Shown: positions 1-6,637 of the stretch, in pieces
Numbering within the stretch: position 1 is the first letter of the stretch
Layout: each line of letters opens with the position of its first letter
Source of the DNA: JBKHXU01 sp046565865
GTDB lineage: Bacteria; Pseudomonadota; Gammaproteobacteria; Acidiferrobacterales; Sulfurifustaceae
Assembly (NCBI GenBank): GCA_046565865.1
Contig: JBKHXU010000143.1
Location: 1 to 10,267, forward strand
Direction: 5' to 3'
Length of the DNA: 10,267 nt
Notes under the pieces: model-generated
Databases searched by the model: none
The model's input: only the letters and a program-made list of their open reading frames with translations
Told to the model about the DNA's origin: nothing
Made by a program: the position numbers and the translations under genes

Positions 1-20
1 AAAACAGATTAATAAAAAAG

Positions 21-43
21 GAAAAAGGGGCCAGGCTCCATTA
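21..43 (+). repeat. Dispersed GC-rich palindromic repeat, copy 1
   Basis: Five A's followed by GGGGCCAGGCTCCATTA. These 23 bases match 3121-3143 at all but one position, and positions 27-43 match 1631-1647 at all but two. The GC-rich core is an imperfect palindrome: GGGGCC can pair with GGCTCC using one G-T wobble. It lies about 85 bases upstream of a decayed RAYT-type transposase. Short palindromes of this sort commonly accompany RAYT genes in proteobacteria, so it is probably a REP-like, non-autonomous element. That link is inference. Confidence 0.6.
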
Positions 44-82
44 GGATTTGGGTCAACAACGGGTGTCACCTCATAATTTTCG

Positions 83-100
83 CTATATTCGGCCATATAG
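83..100. repeat. Small inverted repeat (CTATAT / ATATAG)
   Basis: CTATAT, a six-base spacer TCGGCC, and ATATAG form a perfect six-base inverted repeat in the gap before the transposase relic. It is A/T-rich and weak as a hairpin. It could be an operator or chance. No T-tract follows, so it is not a classical terminator. Confidence 0.25.
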
Positions 101-126
101 TTCGCAGTTCGTTTCTTCTTGGGGGA

Positions 127-240
127 ATGACTCTTGGCTCGCAAACCGCGCTTTGGTCCATCCGGTGTCGCACAGTACATTCTATCGAGGCACCAATGCC
201 GAAGGAGTGCTTCTACGGTAACGAGCATGCCCATCGTTAG
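127..240 (+). pseudogene. Degraded N-terminal stub of a RAYT / IS200-like (Y1_Tnp) transposase
   Basis: Three short stretches in three successive plus frames together read like the start of a REP-associated tyrosine transposase. LARKPRFGPSGVAQYIL is at 134-184, RGTNAE at 186-203 and ECFYGNEHAHR at 205-237, followed by TAG. From memory of the family, the N-terminus reads roughly xARKPRxxxPGVxxHIxQRGNNRxxCFYxxEDY, so the order and spacing fit if two frameshifts have occurred. An ATG at 127 is a possible original start. Only about the first 35 residues remain. The HUH motif and catalytic tyrosine expected further on are absent, and the sequence then runs into the leader of the next gene. RAYTs are single-strand HUH-type transposases that act on REP palindromes; this copy must be dead. 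A REP-like repeat lies just upstream (21-43). Confidence 0.65.
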
Positions 241-273
241 CCAATTGTTTGTTTATTCCTGATCCAGATTGCT

Positions 274-1608
274 ATGGCCGCCTCGATGCAGACACATTCG
301 CACAAATGGTGTGTTGCTTGTTTCTGTTCCGCTATTAGCGTGAGTTGTGGCGGTTCATCACAACCTTCGCAAACCCCTCAACCATCTGGAATGACGTGGC
401 GCACATCTTCCGCAGTCGAATCTAATTTTAGCTACGAGCCCATCGTTGCTCTTGACGAATCAGGAAGTACACAAGTCATCTGGTCGGTATCGAACCAGCA
501 AAGTGGGGCAAAGGAGCTAGTAGCGCGGCGATTCGTCCTTGGCAGGAACGCGCCCGGCCCAACATTCGTGATCCATAGTGGTGTGGGCACAAATATCTTT
601 TGTTACCGGGCTACGAGCGAAAACAACGACAATGTCACCGTCATTTGGCTGCAGAATGATTTTGGAGCCGGTTCTCGCATTATGGCGTCACGATACACGG
701 GTGCATTGGAGGACTGGGAACCGCCAGTTGAGCTTCAACGTATTACGGGGACGGTAAGCTGCCCTAAGATTTTGGCAGACAAAAGTGGCAACACGCTGGC
801 TGTGTGGGATGTGATTCGGACGGATGCAACTGCGGGAACGAATGTCACAGATATCTATTCCGCCTACCGACCAGTAGGCAACGCGTGGGACATTCCCCGC
901 CTTGTGGCATCGGATTCTGTGGGATTTGCTTCTCTCCATCCGGAATTTGCGATGAATGGAAATGGAACGGCGGTGGCAGTTTGGGAATCGTATACAGGTC
1001 CGATTCGTAGCGCCTTCTTTACTCCTACTAATGGTTGGTCGAACGTTACTGAGCTCGAATCAACATCTGGCGGCGAGAGACAACAAGTGGTCATGGATAG
1101 TACTGGCAATGTGCTGTTCCTCTGGATTTACCGGGGTCAAGCCTTCGCAAGGTTTTATCGTCCTGGGCCAGGTTGGAGTGCGGTTGAAGCGATATCAACG
1201 ACAGACGATGTGGCAAGAACGTGCCTGAAGGTCACGGAACGCGGTGAAGGAAGTGTTGTATGGACAACCTATAGTTCGGGAATGTCGACCGTGTGGGCGC
1301 GGTCCTTTTCGACCGCAACTGGTTCTTTGAGCCCGCCGCAGCTCCTTCAGCATCCCGCTGTGCCTTTCGGCAACTGGGCGTGCGATATAGACGGCGAAGG
1401 TAGTGTCTCGGTGTTGTGGAACGGCATTTATAACTACGCCAGCTCTCTGTACGCGACCCGCTTCGTCCCATCAAGCGGTTGGCAGACATCGGTCGCGATG
1501 TATTCAGGTTCACTCTCAAATTCGCAGGTCTCGCTAGACGTTAGCGAGAATGGCAAAGCTGTTGCCGCATGGGAAAGTTGGGGTGTTTACGTGAACTTCT
1601 ATTACTAG
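274..1608 (+). CDS. Putative repeat-built (beta-propeller-like) lipoprotein, unknown function
   Basis: 444 residues. The N-terminus has a short hydrophobic stretch ending in ISVSC-GGSSQ, an acceptable though not ideal lipobox with Cys25 as the lipidation site, followed by a Ser/Pro/Gln-rich linker. The rest is built from about eight units of 46-59 residues. Each ends in a pattern like D-x-x-G-x-x-x-x-V-W; the tryptophans are W70, W125, W178, W237, W284, W330, W382 and W433. This periodicity of predicted beta strands suggests a seven- or eight-bladed beta-propeller. Four further cysteines (C110, C163, C317, C370) fall 12-15 residues before the Trp in units 2, 3, 6 and 7, so disulfides are possible after export. 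The start is uncertain: no clear ribosome site precedes ATG 274, and ATG 286 (residue 5) would serve equally. G+C is lower than in the genes to the right. I do not recognise a named family; a binding or surface role is only a guess. Confidence 0.75.
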   Translation: MAASMQTHSHKWCVACFCSAISVSCGGSSQPSQTPQPSGMTWRTSSAVESNFSYEPIVALDESGSTQVIWSVSNQQSGAKELVARRFVLGRNAPGPTFVIHSGVGTNIFCYRATSENNDNVTVIWLQNDFGAGSRIMASRYTGALEDWEPPVELQRITGTVSCPKILADKSGNTLAVWDVIRTDATAGTNVTDIYSAYRPVGNAWDIPRLVASDSVGFASLHPEFAMNGNGTAVAVWESYTGPIRSAFFTPTNGWSNVTELESTSGGERQQVVMDSTGNVLFLWIYRGQAFARFYRPGPGWSAVEAISTTDDVARTCLKVTERGEGSVVWTTYSSGMSTVWARSFSTATGSLSPPQLLQHPAVPFGNWACDIDGEGSVSVLWNGIYNYASSLYATRFVPSSGWQTSVAMYSGSLSNSQVSLDVSENGKAVAAWESWGVYVNFYY

Positions 1609-1630
1609 AAAACGGGTTGGAGAATCAAAC

Positions 1631-1648
1631 GGGGCCGGGCTCGATTAA
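1631..1648 (+). repeat. Dispersed GC-rich palindromic repeat, copy 2
   Basis: GGGGCCGGGCTCGATTAA matches the core of the copy at 3127-3143 at 16 of 17 positions, but lacks the A-rich left flank. It sits in the 69-base gap between two plus-strand genes, downstream of the stop at 1606-1608. The C-to-G change breaks the outermost base pair of the palindrome. Confidence 0.5.
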
Positions 1649-1665
1649 GTCAAGCAACGAAACAT

Positions 1666-1673
1666 AAGGGGAG
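1666..1673 (+). promoter_or_regulatory. Ribosome binding site for the 1678 lipoprotein
   Basis: AAGGGGAG lies four bases before ATG 1678. It is a good Shine-Dalgarno match and fixes this start. Confidence 0.6.
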
Positions 1674-1677
1674 AACC

Positions 1678-2424
1678 ATGCCACGAATCGAAAGAACCAA
1701 GATCGGAGTCGTCAGTAGTATCCTCACGTTGTTGTTGTCCGCCTGCGCCTCGTATGTAACACCGGGTGGGAGTGTGGAGCTTTCAAAGCTTGCAGAAGCG
1801 GACGTGAACGAACTCCTGTCGAAGAAACCGGCTGCAACATTTCCCGCGCACATCGCCGTGGCGCGCGTGCAAGCCCCGCAGTATCAGACATACCGCACAC
1901 AATCGTACGGCACGGGACGGTATAGCGTCGTGACGACGCGCGAGGTCGAGAAAGAGGAGGACTGGAACCGACTGACAAAAGCGCCCGGCGTGGCCGGCAT
2001 CGGCTGGATGAACCGGTTGCTGCTGCCATCCCAGCTCGATTCGCTGCGTGATCTAAGGACCGCCGCCGCGCGGCTGAAAGCTGACGTCGTCCTCGTGTAT
2101 ACGTTCGATACGTTGTTCCACGTTGGCGGCCAGAAATACGGGCCGCTCAACGCGATTGCGCTGGGGCTGTTGCCGAACAAAGAAGTTCGCGTCACTACCA
2201 CTGCATCGGCGGCGTTTTTCGATGTACGGACGGAGTTTTTATACGGCGTGGCGGAAGCCTCCGCCCAAGAGAGCAAGTACGCGAGCATATGGGGTAGCAG
2301 CGCGGCTGTAGACGAACTGCGCGTGGTGACGGAGACAAAGGCGTTTCAGGCGCTCATCCCCGAGATTGAAAAAACCTGGGCAGGTATCGCTGCCCGGCAA
2401 GCATCGGCAGACACCAAGCATTAA
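1678..2424 (+). CDS. Putative outer-membrane lipoprotein, conserved hypothetical
   Basis: 248 residues. A basic N-terminus and hydrophobic core lead to a textbook lipobox, LLSAC, with Cys23 as lipidation site. The next residue is Ala rather than Asp, so outer-membrane sorting is expected if it follows the Lol rule. The mature part has no membrane segment. A central stretch, LRTAAARLKADVVLVYTFDT (about residues 122-141), alternates helix and strand. It resembles what I recall from uncharacterised proteobacterial lipoproteins, but I cannot name a domain. A Tyr/Thr/Ser-rich loop lies near residues 68-85. The start at 1678 is supported by AAGGGGAG just upstream. The next gene starts 16 bases after its stop, so the two are probably cotranscribed. 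Function unknown; envelope location is well supported. Confidence 0.8.
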   Translation: MPRIERTKIGVVSSILTLLLSACASYVTPGGSVELSKLAEADVNELLSKKPAATFPAHIAVARVQAPQYQTYRTQSYGTGRYSVVTTREVEKEEDWNRLTKAPGVAGIGWMNRLLLPSQLDSLRDLRTAAARLKADVVLVYTFDTLFHVGGQKYGPLNAIALGLLPNKEVRVTTTASAAFFDVRTEFLYGVAEASAQESKYASIWGSSAAVDELRVVTETKAFQALIPEIEKTWAGIAARQASADTKH

Positions 2425-2440
2425 GCCAGGAACTGAACTA

Positions 2441-3082
2441 ATGCGCCGACTAACGCGGTACGCGGTAATATTTTTCGGGATGCTGCCGTTTCTTGCCGTT
2501 GCAGCGGAACCCATTGACTTAAGCCAAGATACCTATAAGCCCGATCTAGGCGTCATCATGATTCAGGTGAACTGGGGACGGACATGGAAGTGTGGTAAAT
2601 ATGAGAACGCTCAGCTTCAGGCGCTTACGTTCACCAAATCGCCTATTGATAACTCGAAGCAGGTGTTGGACCTCAAAACGCCGTCGAAGTTATTTGTAGA
2701 CAATAAATTCTTGCCATACGCATACGTTGTCCAGCCTGGGGAATATGTCTTAACTGCTTTCGACGTGAAGATTGCCCGTTCCAGAACGGATATCGTTCAC
2801 ATCCGGGGATCGACCGATAACCTAATCAAAGATGGCAAGCCGATAGGCGGTTCGTTTACTGTTAACCCGGGAGAAATTGTTTACGTGGGCCATTTCGGCC
2901 TCGATTGCGGAGCTGAACCTTTCTTGTGGCGGTACTACATCGACGGCCGAGCGGATTTTGAAAGATACGTTGATGGATTCAGAGAGAGGTTTCCTTTCGT
3001 GAAAAGCGTACCCGTACATTTCAGGCTCTTCACCACGCAGATGTTTGGCAACACATACTCCTTGGGCGATTCTGTTAAGTGA
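2441..3082 (+). CDS. Small secreted (periplasmic) hypothetical protein
   Basis: 213 residues from ATG 2441, chosen because AGGA (2428-2431) lies nine bases upstream and the protein then begins with a clean signal peptide: MRRLTRYAV, a hydrophobic run, and a likely cleavage near AVA-AEP. An in-frame ATG at 2366 would add 25 hydrophilic residues inside the previous gene and hide the signal, so I reject it. The mature protein has no transmembrane helix. It contains two similar strand-turn motifs, QPGEYVLTAFDV and NPGEIVYVGHFGLDCG, which suggest a beta-sandwich, and two cysteines in the mature part (WKCGKY and LDCG) that could form a disulfide. It is probably the second gene of an operon with the lipoprotein ending at 2424. 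I do not recognise the family. Its G+C is lower than that of the genes to the right. Confidence 0.78.
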   Translation: MRRLTRYAVIFFGMLPFLAVAAEPIDLSQDTYKPDLGVIMIQVNWGRTWKCGKYENAQLQALTFTKSPIDNSKQVLDLKTPSKLFVDNKFLPYAYVVQPGEYVLTAFDVKIARSRTDIVHIRGSTDNLIKDGKPIGGSFTVNPGEIVYVGHFGLDCGAEPFLWRYYIDGRADFERYVDGFRERFPFVKSVPVHFRLFTTQMFGNTYSLGDSVK

Positions 3083-3120
3083 GGTTTAACACACGACGAG
3101 TCAAAGCGGCGAAAGGCGCT

Positions 3121-3143
3121 GAAAAAGGGGCCGGGCTCCATTA
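3121..3143 (+). repeat. Dispersed GC-rich palindromic repeat, copy 3
   Basis: Same 23 bases as 21-43 with one difference (G for A in the core GGGGCCRGGCTCCATTA). It lies in the 84-base gap between a plus-strand gene and a convergent minus-strand gene, where its palindromic core could also stop transcription. A further small inverted repeat (ACCGG at 3143-3147, CCGGT at 3156-3160) follows directly. No T-run is present. Confidence 0.6.
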
Positions 3144-3166
3144 CCGGATAGTCGGCCGGTCGTAGA

Positions 3167-3760
3167 TCATGGTTTGCGCGCAATAAGCTGTACCACCGCA
3201 CTCATGCCGTTGTGATACTTACCTTCGTGCACCTCCCGCGTCTTTTCTTCGCACGATACAAACTCTAATCCGTGTGGTTGGCGTTCGAACTCGGCCCGCG
3301 TGGTTAAGAGGTCCGCGCTCGGCGGGCCGCCGGTTTTGTATTCAAGTTGCTTAGGTGTGTAGGACTCAAGCAGCAGCACGCCGCCAGGGCGCAGCGCGGT
3401 GACGATGGCCGGGAAAAGGCGAGCGCGTACCGTGGATGGCACATGGCACCAAATCGAAACGATACCGTCCCACCGGTTCTCGCCCAGCTCGAAGACGGCT
3501 AGGTCGGCCACTATCGTTTCGATCTCGACACCCTATCGTGCGGCGAGCTGGCGCGCCTTTTCCAGCCCGACCGCCGAGCCGTCCACGGCGGTGATGCGAA
3601 ACCCGCGCTGCGCGAGGAACACCGCGTTGCGCCCTTCGCCTTCGGCCAGCGACAGCACGTCGCCCCCGGCCGGAAGGCGCTCGACGTTTTGCGCCAGGAA
3701 ATCATTCGGCGCCGTGCCGTAGGCAAACCCCGGCTCGGCGTAGCGTTCGTCCCAATTCAT
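3167..3760 (-). pseudogene. Class I SAM-dependent methyltransferase broken by an in-frame amber codon
   Basis: Read on the minus strand from ATG 3760, the frame gives 75 residues, then TAG at 3535-3533 (codon 76), then 121 more residues in the same frame to TGA at 3169-3167. Ignoring the amber, the 197-codon product is a complete small class I methyltransferase: MNWDERYxEPGFxYGTxPN at the N-terminus, SAM-binding motif I LSLAEGEGRN (residues 36-45), an acidic D60 at the end of the second strand, ADL at 85-87, ALRPGG in the middle and a conserved C-terminal VVQLIARKP. No base is lost or gained, so a single substitution (for example from CAG, AAG, GAG or TGG) explains it. The start overlaps the upstream channel stop as ATGA. 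A restart at GTG 3511 would lack the SAM site. It is a pseudogene unless amber is suppressed or the base is a sequencing error. Substrate unknown. Confidence 0.8.
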
Positions 3761-5058
3761 TGCGTCTTCCTTACTAAAATACGCACATCCGGATCGGGTA
3801 AGCCGATATGCGCCGCTTTGAACGCCTCGACGACAGCGGTGCGCACATTGGACAATGTGGAGACAAAATCGCTGCGGCGCGAGTCGGTCCAGAACTGGAC
3901 CTCCAGCATGATGTCGTCTTGTTTCAGCTCGCGCACGCGCACCTTGGTCGGCGGTTCGGCCAACACACCGCCGGCGCCTTGCGCGGCGGTACGCAAGGTT
4001 TCCACCGCGCGTTGCAGATCGCTGGCGTAACCCAGCGGCATTTCAACGGCGCCGCGCCGGATGGGGCTCTCGGTGTTATTGGTGACGCGAGAGGTGAATA
4101 CCTCGGCGTTGGGTACCAAGACGGCGCGGCCATCGTAGGTGCGGATTTGCGTAGCGCGTAGGGTGATGCGTTCGACCGCGCCTTCGGTATCGCCAATGAC
4201 GATCTGATCGCCGATCTCGAACGAGCGCAACGCCAAGATCAAAAGCCCGGCGACGAAGTTGGAGAGTATGTCTTTGAGCGCGAAGCCTAGCGCAACGCCG
4301 GTTAAGCCGAGCGCGGTCGCCAGCGTCTGCGGGTCGAACCCGAGCGCGCTGGTCGCAACAACCAAGCCGATCGCCCACACTGAGTAATAGGCGATTTGCT
4401 TGAGAAGATTTTCTACCGTCAAATCCGATACCACGCGATGGAATAGCAGGCGCATGGACCAGCGCACCAGCGATGCCAATGCCCAGAACAGAAGCAGTAC
4501 CAAGAAGCCTGCCAACAAGCGTGGAATGATCACGATCGCCGATTCGAGTAAACGTGCGAACGCGGTTTCAATGCTTGCCTGGGTCTCCGCGCCGAAGCGC
4601 CCCCACGCTGACAGGCGGCGATTGCCGGCGCGTTGCAGCGCGGCATCGATGGCGTTTTTCCACTGCGCGGCGAGGGCGTCGGTCGTCAGCATATTGTCGC
4701 GCGCGTCGTCCGGCGTAATCGTAAGCAGCGGGCGCGCGGCGATGCTGAGCAGGCGATTGTCGCCATCGCTTTCAATCTGTACCGGCGGAATTGCCGAGGG
4801 CGTTTCCAGTATTCGCTCGAGGCGCGTTTCGATCGCTCTTGCCCGCTCGCGCGCACGTTCGGAATCGTCGCTGCTCACTTGGAACAGCGCGCGGCCGTCC
4901 AAACGCACCGTCGCGCGGCTACTCTGTGCCTCCGCCGGCGCCGTTAGGCTAGCTGCACACAGCAAGCAAAAGACGCCAAACAAAGTTTTGCCGCGCTGCG
5001 GCCACGCCCTGCGCGGTGGGCGAGTTCTCATCGTCGGAAGGGTATGTGGGAGCAACAT
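3757..5058 (-). CDS. MscS-family mechanosensitive ion channel with signal peptide and periplasmic domain
   Basis: 433 residues from ATG 5058. A signal peptide (hydrophobic GVFCLLCAASLTAPAEA, cleavage near residue 44) leads to a periplasmic segment of about 120 residues containing VRLDGRALFQV and an Arg/Glu-rich helix. Membrane helices follow near 171-197 and 221-240. The pore-lining TM3 with the Gly/Ala-rich MscS pattern LGLTGVALGFALKD is at about 250-263, and the signature beta domain from FEIGDQIVIGDTEGAVERI to DGRAVLVPNAE is at about 280-319. A C-terminal alpha/beta domain ends in LPDPDVRI. MscS proteins open under membrane tension and release solutes during osmotic downshock. The chosen ATG overlaps the porin stop as TGATG and has GAGG ten bases upstream. 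GTG 5061 is possible, and ATG 5031 would give a shorter signal peptide. The gene is second in a porin-channel-methyltransferase operon. Confidence 0.92.
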   Translation of the reverse strand: MLLPHTLPTMRTRPPRRAWPQRGKTLFGVFCLLCAASLTAPAEAQSSRATVRLDGRALFQVSSDDSERARERARAIETRLERILETPSAIPPVQIESDGDNRLLSIAARPLLTITPDDARDNMLTTDALAAQWKNAIDAALQRAGNRRLSAWGRFGAETQASIETAFARLLESAIVIIPRLLAGFLVLLLFWALASLVRWSMRLLFHRVVSDLTVENLLKQIAYYSVWAIGLVVATSALGFDPQTLATALGLTGVALGFALKDILSNFVAGLLILALRSFEIGDQIVIGDTEGAVERITLRATQIRTYDGRAVLVPNAEVFTSRVTNNTESPIRRGAVEMPLGYASDLQRAVETLRTAAQGAGGVLAEPPTKVRVRELKQDDIMLEVQFWTDSRRSDFVSTLSNVRTAVVEAFKAAHIGLPDPDVRILVRKTQ

Positions 5059-6386
5059 CACAGATCGGCCTCGAGTCTCGCGCCAACGACCAGCGCATCG
5101 GCCAAAGTAGGATCGGCACCGGGATTCTTTACGTATTGTACGTTAGGCTGCAACGCCAGCCACGGCTTGAGCTGCATGCGATAGGTCAGTTCGAACACGG
5201 TCTCGGTGTTGTCCAACGGCGTCGGGCTCGTCGCGCGGGTGTAGTCGCTCGTGCGCGCCACGGCAACGGCGAATCCTATTTCGTCTTCGTTGCGCCCCGC
5301 TATGAGACCGGTGTAAGCCACGCCGGCCCCGCCATAGAAACTGAAGCGGCTTGCATGGTTGTCGGCAGAGCCCAAGCGCAAAAATGCCGACAAACCTTGC
5401 GCATCATCGTGCGGCTCGCGATAGGCCTTCCAATCCATCAGGACATACATGCCGTTGTCTTCGGCCGAGCGCGCGCTTGCGCTGCGTAGCTGTTCGAAGT
5501 CGGAGGTATAGCGCCAAGCACCGAAGGCGAGCTTCAGTTCGTAATCCGCCGAAACCTCTCTGCCAATGTGTCTGCGGCGCGCGCGCGAGCTCTCTCCTTT
5601 AGTTTTCGCCGTAGACCGGGCGCGCGCTAACCAATACCACCCAATCTCGCCGGCCAGCAGCGCGCCTTCTTCGTCGCGAATAATGACGGCATTGTCAGTG
5701 TCGTCGTTTGGATCGCCGGGCACGCCGTCGGCGATCACGGCTTGGGCGTAGAAGGATGACGAGAACAGCGTCTTTAGCCGCACGCTCAAGGCCGGAAAGG
5801 GATAGATGGGCGGCCCCGCGAAGCCGGATGCTGCGTAATCCGCGCCGATGCCGTGAGAGCTATTGAGGAAAAGGCCCGCCGACTGCATCACATCGAATTC
5901 GGAATTGATGTCGTATAAACCAGCCAACACCGACCACCGATTTGAGCGAAGATTTTGTTGTATCCAGGCTTCGTATACCTTAAACCCGCTCGGCGCCTCG
6001 ATATTGCTCACGCCCTGAGTGTCGCCGACATAGTCGCTGATAGAACCGCCGCCGTTGTACACACCGGAAACCAACACACTCCCGCCAGACCAGCCCGCGA
6101 GTTTGTTCATATCCAACAGCAGTCGCACATCGAACACATCTAAATAATCGCGGCCGCGATCCTTGCCGCCATCTACATTGGCGAATATCTCGCCGATGTA
6201 GATGGCCTCGACGTTTATTCCACGCGCGGCCCAATCTGAGCGCAGCCCGCCCCAGGCGCCGGTGAGACTATTGCGCCGCCACGTTTCGGACGCGTCCTCC
6301 TGCGATTGTGCCCACGCGTGACTGGCGACCCAAAAGAAAAGAACTCCGCCAATGGACGCGCTTCTTCGGCTCGTTGGAAACGTCAT
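5058..6386 (-). CDS. OprB-family carbohydrate-selective porin
   Basis: 442 residues from ATG 6386, chosen because it gives a clear signal peptide (SIGGVLFFWVASHAWA, cleavage before QSQ at residue 27). An in-frame ATG at 6488 would add 34 polar residues before the signal. The mature protein carries OprB-family marks in order: LTGAWGGLR (41-49), a YIGE-FANVDGG segment, LLLDMNKLAGW (89-99), GLYDINSEFD (156-165), FLNSSHGIG (173-181) and PPIYPFPALSVRLK (192-205), then alternating C-terminal strands. OprB porins are outer-membrane barrels that take up sugars. Oddities: a strongly basic loop at about 255-276 with many Arg/Lys/Ser, and a C-terminal Leu instead of the usual aromatic residue recognised during barrel assembly. 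The stop overlaps the MscS start. No ribosome site stronger than AAAAGA precedes the start. Substrate is not determined. Confidence 0.9.
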   Translation of the reverse strand: MTFPTSRRSASIGGVLFFWVASHAWAQSQEDASETWRRNSLTGAWGGLRSDWAARGINVEAIYIGEIFANVDGGKDRGRDYLDVFDVRLLLDMNKLAGWSGGSVLVSGVYNGGGSISDYVGDTQGVSNIEAPSGFKVYEAWIQQNLRSNRWSVLAGLYDINSEFDVMQSAGLFLNSSHGIGADYAASGFAGPPIYPFPALSVRLKTLFSSSFYAQAVIADGVPGDPNDDTDNAVIIRDEEGALLAGEIGWYWLARARSTAKTKGESSRARRRHIGREVSADYELKLAFGAWRYTSDFEQLRSASARSAEDNGMYVLMDWKAYREPHDDAQGLSAFLRLGSADNHASRFSFYGGAGVAYTGLIAGRNEDEIGFAVAVARTSDYTRATSPTPLDNTETVFELTYRMQLKPWLALQPNVQYVKNPGADPTLADALVVGARLEADL

Positions 6387-6390
6387 TCTT

Positions 6391-6417
6391 TTTAGGGTTT
6401 CGTTCCCCAGTTTAGGG
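6391..6417. promoter_or_regulatory. Paired TTTAGGG direct repeats just upstream of the porin start
   Basis: TTTAGGG occurs at 6391-6397 and again at 6411-6417, exactly 20 bases apart, about two helical turns, and 5-31 bases upstream of the chosen porin ATG. Spacing and position fit a tandem operator or a leader element, but seven-base matches can arise by chance. If translation starts at ATG 6488 these would lie in coding sequence. Confidence 0.25.
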
Positions 6418-6637
6418 GGTGCTTTCGACTCGTTTATCGGGTTCTTGTTTGTCTCCGATTCTATCTCGAAGTTGTGCGAGGCGGACATGGCGTTACGTCA
6501 GCAACGAGGAGTCCATCAATCCGAAGACGCCAAGCAGATTGCCGCTGTTGTTCGCCATTGATACCAAACTCGGCATTGCCAACGGCTTTCGCTATTCGCC
6601 GGATTGCAGCAAGCAGCGAGCTGCAGGTCAGGGTGAT

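Noticed and set aside
2366..2440. Longer N-terminus for the secreted protein ending at 3082, starting at ATG 2366
   Set aside because: It lies inside the preceding lipoprotein gene, is hydrophilic, and would place the clear signal peptide internally. ATG 2441 has AGGA at good spacing.
3167..3511. Independent 114-residue gene starting at GTG 3511
   Set aside because: It is in frame with and continuous with the methyltransferase, lacks the SAM-binding half, and has no ribosome site. It is the C-terminal part of the broken gene.
6387..6488. Extended porin start at ATG 6488
   Set aside because: It would add 34 polar residues in front of a normal signal peptide and has no visible ribosome site, so ATG 6386 is preferred.
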